From Symsagittifera roscoffensis (lineage: Eukaryota; Xenacoelomorpha; Acoela; Convolutidae): a DNA stretch of 64,000 nt. Each line of letters begins with the position of its first letter. The first letter of the stretch is position 1. The DNA is taken from contig NC_087070.1 in the NCBI RefSeq assembly GCF_963678635.1, positions 23,671,419 to 23,735,418 on the forward strand. Reading direction: 5' to 3'. The position numbers and the translations under genes are program-made. This document shows, piece after piece, positions 57,191-64,000 of the stretch. Below the pieces are notes generated by a model. That model saw only the letters and a program-made list of their open reading frames with translations. It was not told where the DNA came from and ran no database searches.

Positions 57191-58395
57191 CATCCAAAGT
57201 AGTTCCTAGGCTCGCTTTTTTTCCAAATCCATCATTTCAATGGTGTAACTCAAACTTTTTCTTCTAGAATTTTGTGTAATGTTCAAGAACAGTGAACAAA
57301 ATTTGATGAATCACGATCGACCCAAAAGGCAAGTCACAACAAAGTTATTCAGTTTGTTTTATCATTAAAAGATCATCACATCAATTGCATCTTTAAAAAA
57401 GTCAATAGAAACTTTTCTTCGTTGATTTAATGATTAGCACCGGGCGGATTGCTCACCGCTATCTTTGAAACATCAGAATATGTTAACTAAAAAGATTTGG
57501 TGCTCCCATCTATGTATCTGGACTAGTCCAGATTGTGTGGCACTGCCAATATTAAGAAAGCAATCATTACATGAGCATAATTGTACACGAACATACATTA
57601 TGAGTTTAAAAAACATATTAACATAATTCTAACATTTTATAAAAAATCCTCGTGTCCTATTGCCTATATCCTGAATTGTAAAAACTCAGCCTGCAAGAAG
57701 AAAAAGTCCTAATCCTAATCGAGGTTTTAACATATGCGTGGAAAGTACTTTTTATGCATGTACACTTCTATGTCTGTTTTCGAAAAAAAATCACATGCAC
57801 AAGAGCATTTACCTCTGAGATGTAGGTTTACCCTCTTTGGGTCAAAAATTGATAAAAAAGTGAGGTCACTCCTCTTCCCTTAACGAAATCCCTGAGTTGA
57901 GATAGTGCCCTTTGATGTCTATTGATATAGTCTTTTCCCAGTATTTGTTATGCAACAGGAGTACCGCTATCATTTCTCCTACACCAGGCCTCTGATTCAA
58001 TAAAACTCGACATATCTCTACGACGCATTTGCATTCCGTCAGTATAAAATCACTGTCCGTCAAAATGATGTTTTTTGAGTTGCTATTTGGGAGATCAAAA
58101 CTTGATTCAAAATGCCCGATTCAAAGCCAATTCTATAAAGTTTTCTCCCTCCGTTTCCAGCTATCTTGAGTCTTTTGCCAATTTTTTTATTATTTTTTCA
58201 TCAGATCTTTGGGGTGGGTGAGTCGTACCCATACCCACTCCTGGAAAAATGTCTGTCGATGTCCCCGTGGATCGCCCAGGATCGAGCAGATCCAGGTTAG
58301 ATTCGAGAACGCATAATAATCCATCTCGATCGGTCCATTAGGATTCAGTTTTGTAGTGACTGATATTATTGATGCTGGGTTGATCGATATTTTTC
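57191..58395. other. No recognisable gene (end of first duplication copy)
   Basis: Mixed composition, with a short open minus frame at 58063-57866 (TECKCVVEICRVLLNQRPGV) that has no motif support. Confidence 0.4.
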
Positions 58396-58474
58396 GTTTA
58401 TCTTCTTTGTTCTTTTTGAAATTGACGGAATAGCTAAAACACTATAATGCTCAAAACCACTCCAAAAACAGGCA

Positions 58475-58810
58475 ATTTTGCCGAATCAACAACAAAATTT
58501 GTAGAATCAGAAACAATTTATGGAATCCAAAACACAAGTATTAATATATGTGTTTGTAAATTTAGCATGTTGTGGAGTCCGCAAATGTCAGCGAAATCCG
58601 CAAATTGTAAGCGGAAGCCGAATATTTTGCGGAATCCACTTACATTTGCAAAATCCGCTTAAGTTTGCAAAACTCGGAACAACTACCCTCTATCTTTCGT
58701 TGCCCAATTCGCAACAAAATTAAAGTGCTGACAAGTTTTACGTAACAGTTGCTTGTACATGGAATCCACGGATGTTTTGTAAGTGGAATCCACTTAAACT
58801 TAAGAACAAT
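58475..58810. repeat. GAATCC-rich micro-repeat, copy 2
   Basis: Counterpart of 47860-48230, with a few substitutions and one missing unit. Confidence 0.65.
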
Positions 58811-59179
58811 TTTAAGGACTTGTCACTGGAGTCCACGAACAATCATGCAACAAATTGAGCGTCTATTCAGTAAACAGTTTTGCCTCGTAATGAATATCGC
58901 CTATGTTTTTGGTAAATTTTTGAAATTTTTCTCACAAAAACTTTAATCTTCCACGATTTCTTAGCAAAATTTTATCAAAATAAAGACCAAAAAATGCTGC
59001 ATTAAAACATTGGATTGCTGCTAAACAAAAAAGCTCATAAAAATAGTAAAACAGGGAGTATGGTTAGGACACCTGTCTAGTTGAAACAATTTGGTCAACT
59101 GAAATAATCACGTGTTCAAGATTTTGAAAGTTTTTCAAGGGTGATGGTCTTAAGATGTTTATGCTTTGTAGAAATACGC

Positions 59180-59470
59180 TTAGGTTTTGCAGACATCTTT
59201 GTCATATTTTGCTCACTTCAAATCAATTTTTTTTACTATTATGATTACGCTTTGCAACCCTATGCTAAGATTTTGCAATTTTTTGCACCGATTTAAGCTC
59301 AGAGCTTGCTGACTTAAGTTCAGACTTTGCCAAAATTTTTCCAGAAATGAAGACTTGTATTTGGATTTTTCAGATATTTGTTCAGATCTTTCAGACTTAT
59401 TTTTAGGCTCTGCAGACTTTATTTCTGACTTTGCAGACTTCTGTTCAGTCGTTACAGATTTATTTTTAAG
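59180..59470. repeat. GCAGACTT-rich micro-repeat, copy 2
   Basis: Counterpart of 48560-48930. Confidence 0.5.
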
Positions 59471-60204
59471 AGAAGAGCAATGAACGTAGTGAATACTCTT
59501 AAATAGGTCTTGTTAATCTTCTTTTGTTTTTTTTTCAGGAAAAAGTCTTAAAATTTGTTCACGCTCAACTTTGATAAATCGCGGTTTTTGTGATTCCTTT
59601 TTCAGTTCAGTGCATTTTTTGTGTTGAAAGGAAGGCAAACTCATCAAACAGCCAAAGTGTAAAAGTCACAAAATTTGTGATTGACTACTGATTTCGAAAA
59701 TGGAAATTGATTTTCAGAATCCCCACAGCGAAATGAAAGTTATAGGTAATGATACAGTTTTCTCAAACTGGGTTAATGTTAACAAAAAAGTGCCCATCTT
59801 AAATAGCACTACAATGTCAAAGAGCTTAGAGGTAATCTATTGTTTTTTCGATAATCAAAATTTGAGGGCTCTTGAAAAAACAAGTCAGTTTTTTTTTCGT
59901 TTCATTTCGTTCATTACATTTATTCAACTGTCAGTCGGCTATAATTAGTCGTTGAAGACTTTGAACTGCGTTGAAACTTCAAATTTTTGGCAGCAACAAA
60001 GTTAACTAAAAATCATACATCAATAATACGTTTCGATTTCAATCTTTTAATTTGAGTTTCAAATTATTTAACCAAAATCTGTTCAATTCTGTAAGCACAC
60101 GTGTTTCAAAGTAAATATGTATAAAAACAATATAATCAATCATATTAAACTATTTGGATTCAAATGAATTAAGCTGTACCTATAATTCCACAAAAGAAAC
60201 TTTC

Positions 60205-60400
60205 ACCCGAAAATTGAACAGTAACGGAGAGTTGAAAAAGTCCGTACTTACGACTGGCAGACGACAGTTACCTTAATTCTACTGTTTTTCCACCCTCTCG
60301 ATACTGTTCACCCGAAAATTGAACAGTAACGGAGAATAGAAAAAGTCCCTACTTACGACTGGCAGACGTCGGTTACCTTAATTCTACTCTTTTTCCACTC
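60205..60400. repeat. 105-bp tandem repeat with internal inverted arms, copy 2
   Basis: Units start at 60205 and 60310, again 105 bp apart. The inverted arms have point changes here (AGAGTTGAA and AGAATAGAA on the left). Confidence 0.85.
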
Positions 60401-62166
60401 GGATCCCCAGACAACGTCACTAATACTTAAAAGAAGGCTAGAAAGCATACTTAAAGATATTTTTAGTGACAGTTGTATATTAGATCCATTAGAGATGAAT
60501 TGACTCTTTCATCGCCCCTAACTACTCATGCTCCGAAATAACAAGTCAATTTTGATTTAAGTTAAAAACATTCAGGGTCGTACAGTAAGTAATGTTCTTT
60601 ACACCAGGCGTCCGATTCTTACCACTTCCAAAAAAAACGTTGTTATCTTTTATTTTATACTGCTCGAGAGAGTTTGGAGATGTCCCGAGGGTTCACTGGA
60701 CCTACCTGTTCCACTTTCTTTCACTAGTCATGTCACGAAATGAGACTTCGGCTGTGTTTCCGTTACGATTCTAAAAGATTTTTTTTTCTTTCACTCGACT
60801 GTTTTTCGTGTCATGTCCGGCTGTTGCATTTTGGCACGTTGTCCTTGTCAAAATTTCAGTTTTTAGTTTTCTCAGAAATAATCTAGTTTCGGGAATTTTC
60901 TGAGCTTCTTCTCGTCCTGAATTCAAACAAGGCCTTTAATATTGTGTATTTCTTGCAACGGATTGTTTCACTGTGTCATCCGGGGAATGCACATACTCCC
61001 CAGACAGCCATATCAATGTCCCCATCAATGCACAAATCCATCAATTGGTGATCCAATGTTGTGCTAAAAACTTACAAAACACATCAGAAATAAAAATTTA
61101 TTTGCGTTACCTCAATTCACTGGATGTCATAACTGGTATGGTATCTACATTTTCACAGCCTTTTCAAATTCGAAAAACTTCACAAGTTACGAGGTGTGTC
61201 TTAGATAAAATTAATTTTCTGACAACTCACGTCAATAATCCACAAAAACTCTTTTCGCTGGTTCTCCTTTTAAAAAGATTCGCGACGCGGCACATACACG
61301 CATTCGTAAAAATTAACTTTGAAAAACCAACCAAACATGCCGTTGCCCTAAATATTAAAACAAAGAGACTCTGTGTCTACGAAAGGCATTTAGGTACCCA
61401 CCTCTTTTGAACGAGCGTACCCAAACCCTACCAGGTCGCCATAAAGTGAACTTTTGTCCTATGCAGGTTAAAAACTTTCAGTCAGGTTATAATGCGTTAT
61501 TAAGATTCTTATTCACTTCTTGTATAAAAAAATGTAGCCATTAAAAATTTCTTTTTAGTTCAACATTGTCAATATCAAAACAAAACGAAAAAAAAAATAA
61601 AAATTTCAGTGACCAGTCTTATTTGGCTACGCTTTCATACACAAAGACAATTCTTTGTTTTCATCCTCCACTGTAAATTCAACCTTCACAGCTCTTCGTC
61701 AGTTCTTACTCCTTGGCTTCGTCTTTTTTGCTTCATCACTGCAGCATATCGACAGGGTTGCGGACTGTGCTTCAACTTTCTGGCTCCGAAAATCTCTAAG
61801 CACTGCTTTCGTTTCGCTCTAGGTTAGCTCGTTTCTCTCAATCTCTGTCCCTCAATACGCTAGAGCTACGCGCTTCACATCCATGTTGACCGCTTTTGCT
61901 GAGTAAGGAATACTATTACATAGGCATCCGGACCAAGGCGTTATGTTCTGCTTTGCCTAGACCCTTTCAATCGCCTTTGGTAAATTCAAAATCTTACAGG
62001 TGGTCTTCAACAAATCCGGGTTCTTGTTCAACTTCACGCTGCTTAGTTGCTAAAGCGTAGGTATTGCCAACTTCTGATCACTCGCCCAACATTGGCTTCT
62101 GACCATCTCACTGCGATCATAGCACTTACTACCAGAACCGATACTGGCTGGTCTTGGTCTGGCAAT

Positions 62167-62376
62167 TCATAACGTATGCGCCAGGCAGTGACAAGGATAA
62201 TCCCCAAGGGTGATTAAGAAATGTCTCCAGGTCCGGTACCCTGAAACCTCTAGCAATGGTTCAATCTCTGTCACTACTTGATGCGTTTCGTCTTTTTCAT
62301 CTATTGTGGGGAAATTATTTGGTAATGATCCACTTGCTTCCTTCTTCTGAAATAAACTCACATTACCTTTGCTCAA
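62167..62376 (-). pseudogene. Minus-strand fragment, second duplication copy
   Basis: Reads FQKKEASGSLPNNFPTIDEK and EIEPLLEVSGYRTWRHFLIT. The first copy (about 51930-51740) carries the same sequence but with stops and frame changes, so this copy is closer to an open frame here. Unrecognised. Confidence 0.3.
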
Positions 62377-63124
62377 CTCTCAACTCGCCTTAAGATCTAT
62401 CTGATATCACCGGATGATAATTTTCACAATTCGTACATTTTTTTCGACATTCTTGCCAATCTCGCGCACTTAGGTACCAAGAAGAGTTAATCGATCAACA
62501 CTTGCTGCCTGCTTGCGTCTAGCACCACCATGTGTGTGGGGTAGTTGCTATTGCAGTGGGCGCGGAGCTGTATCCCACTAGATGATTCGAGCCATTATGA
62601 TTATGATGTCCGTCGCTGTGTTTCAGGTTCATCTCATTATCGAGAGTTTTTGCCAGCATCCGATTTTCTGTTCCGTCTGTAACGCTCATGGGAACAATTC
62701 CACACTTAAGGATATCAATAGCTCATGTGCACGCTCTGAGCGTTCTGCTGACTCAATCAAGCTGACTATTCAAAAAGCCCTAAAGGGGTCATCAAGTTTG
62801 CCTCCGTCACACCATGGCAGTCTGCAATCAACTCCATTTCGTTCTTATCAGACATACTCAATCAAGTGCCATACTTCATCCAATCACTTGGAGAACTCCC
62901 CTCAGATGGCTCCGTGGGTGATGTTTCCTGCTTCAACACTTTCAGGCCAACAGGTGAGGGATCACGGTCAAATCTTGTAAATTCTCGTCATCATCCGGTT
63001 CTAACACGACGTCTGTAATCATATCTTATATCAAAACTGCGTTTGGATTCGGACACATTGAAGGTTACATGAGCTCCAATATCGTGATCAATCTACTTTC
63101 AGAAGACCGTCCCATGAACCACAT

Positions 63125-63814
63125 TCAAAACTCACCTGCCCCTTCAGTTCTGGAACCGACGGTTCGACCACTCATTCCTCGAGAATCACTCCTAGTCGTG
63201 GAAACACGATTATCAATCCAGAAGTCTAGAACTATTGCTCGTTCAAAGTGAAAATACGTGCCTTTAGCTGAATCATCAGCGAAGGGGTTGTAAGCTATTC
63301 CGGTCACATCTGACTTATATTGAAAAGACTTTTGCTTACACAGGGTCACGTACTCCTTCGGATCAATGGTTTTCACCAGCTGCTCTCGGCTCGTCTTAAT
63401 TTTCTTGTTTGAGCACCTTCTCACCTCCTCCAAATTTCAGTAGCTTTATTTTTAATTTAACTCGTAAGTGGGTATATAAAGCGGCACATCCTGATAGAGC
63501 TTCAACAAGGCTCTCAACAATACTTGATCACGTTCAACTACTCTTTGTCAATCATTTTTTACGAATTTTTCCAACAAGAAAGCTGGTATACGATGCGAGG
63601 AGATTTGACAGTGGGGATATGGCAGATTCTTTTCTGACAACCAACAGTCATAGATCCTCCATGAGCTCCAATTATTTTTCTTTCGATTTTGAGCCGTTAC
63701 TGGCTTCATGCTTCGTCCTTGAATTCCCATTTGACACAATGCTAGTTTTACTTGCATTTTGGTCTTCACGCACGGATTGACCAGATATGCCGTTACTGTC
63801 GAAGATGTCTTCAT
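63125..63814 (-). pseudogene. Minus-strand fragments, second duplication copy
   Basis: 63433-63125 is the counterpart of 52973-52665, and 63814-63548 the counterpart of 53421-53212 with a longer open stretch. Unrecognised protein. Confidence 0.35.
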
Positions 63815-64000
63815 GGTCTTGTCGAAGAATTTTTGGAGGGTGACCCTCTGAAAAACTTTACTAGCTGCTCTGAGCCCTTTTTACTTGATTCAGACGTCTT
63901 CACGTTGCCGTGATCCTTTGTTTCAAATCGGAACTCCCTTCATTTCTTGCAAATTAATGCTGCATGCAGACAGAGTTCTTTACTCTTTCCAGACTTAAAG

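Larger units (their letters stand above)
47790..58395. repeat. Large direct tandem duplication, first copy (~10.6 kb)
   Basis: The sequence from about 47790 recurs from about 58396 with an initial offset of 10615 bp (AATGCTCAAAACC at 47831 and 58446). By 52621/63081 the offset is 10460, so the second copy has lost about 155 bp net. The aligned 340 bp around 52650-52980 differ at about six positions, so the event is fairly recent. Confidence 0.9.
58396..64000. repeat. Large direct tandem duplication, second copy, cut by window end
   Basis: Matches 47790 to about 53770. Near 63965 it jumps from GCTGCATG to CAGACAGAGTTC, a deletion of roughly 220 bp relative to the first copy. It also lacks the segment around 51410-51490 of the first copy. 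Confidence 0.9.

Noticed and set aside
47790-64000. LTR retrotransposon with very long terminal repeats
   Set aside because: The repeated part is over 5.6 kb and contains coding fragments, micro-repeats and the 105-bp repeat. No TG...CA ends or primer binding site were found. A plain tandem duplication explains it better.

Overview
The window looks like metazoan, most likely nematode (Caenorhabditis-like), nuclear DNA. The base composition is AT-rich with many A and T homopolymers. Candidate splice acceptors read TTTTCAG, one candidate intron is 77 bp, and a perfect acceptor (TTTCTCAG) sits one base before the ATG of a repeated gene, as in trans-spliced nematode genes. There is a von Willebrand A-like exon, a LINE relic and decayed genes of a Polinton/adintovirus-like element. 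There are no bacterial operons, ribosome binding sites, tRNA, rRNA or CRISPR signals. The species assignment is inference; other invertebrates also carry such elements. Almost everything here is repeat or pseudogene, and intact host genes are scarce.

Layout. 1-2.9 kb: nothing recognisable. 2.9-6.8 kb, minus strand: a broken protein-primed-type family B DNA polymerase with an N-terminal zinc-finger remnant. 7.0-7.25 kb: a degenerate tandem repeat carrying TGACGTCA palindromes. 7.4-14.3, 15.9-19.1 and 23.4-28.0 kb: arrays of a unit of about 1.42-1.49 kb. A complete unit holds a five-member cluster of GATTGG (inverted CCAAT) motifs and a short unrecognised gene of about 105 codons; a second in-frame coding stretch follows its TGA stop. 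14.3-15.9, 19.1-20.8 and 28.0-29.6 kb: an AT-rich 1.5-kb block made of two diverged ~590-bp halves. 20.8-23.4, 29.6-33.8 and 34.1-38.1 kb: three decayed copies of a block encoding a packaging-type ATPase (Walker A and B visible) and a capsid-like protein. The array, AT block and viral-type block recur in the same order, so 7-38 kb looks like one segmentally duplicated region with an ~8.9-kb period between the second and third rounds.

38-47.8 kb: a C-rich/G-rich foldback, a degenerate TTATAATCGATTATAAT repeat field, a TA microsatellite, a LINE reverse transcriptase relic between two ~500-bp direct repeats, two weak exon candidates and a vWA-like exon. 47.8-64 kb: a ~10.6-kb direct tandem duplication whose second copy is cut by the window end. 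Its right part has higher GC and carries, on the minus strand, a broken reading frame whose best recognised portion is SGNH-hydrolase-like; the rest is unrecognised. A 105-bp tandem repeat and a GAATCC-rich micro-repeat occur in both copies.

How it fits together (inference): a Polinton/adintovirus-like insertion decayed here, parts of it were co-duplicated with an adjacent tandem gene array, and later deletions and template switches produced the present mosaic. The gene array is the least explained component and the best candidate for something undescribed.
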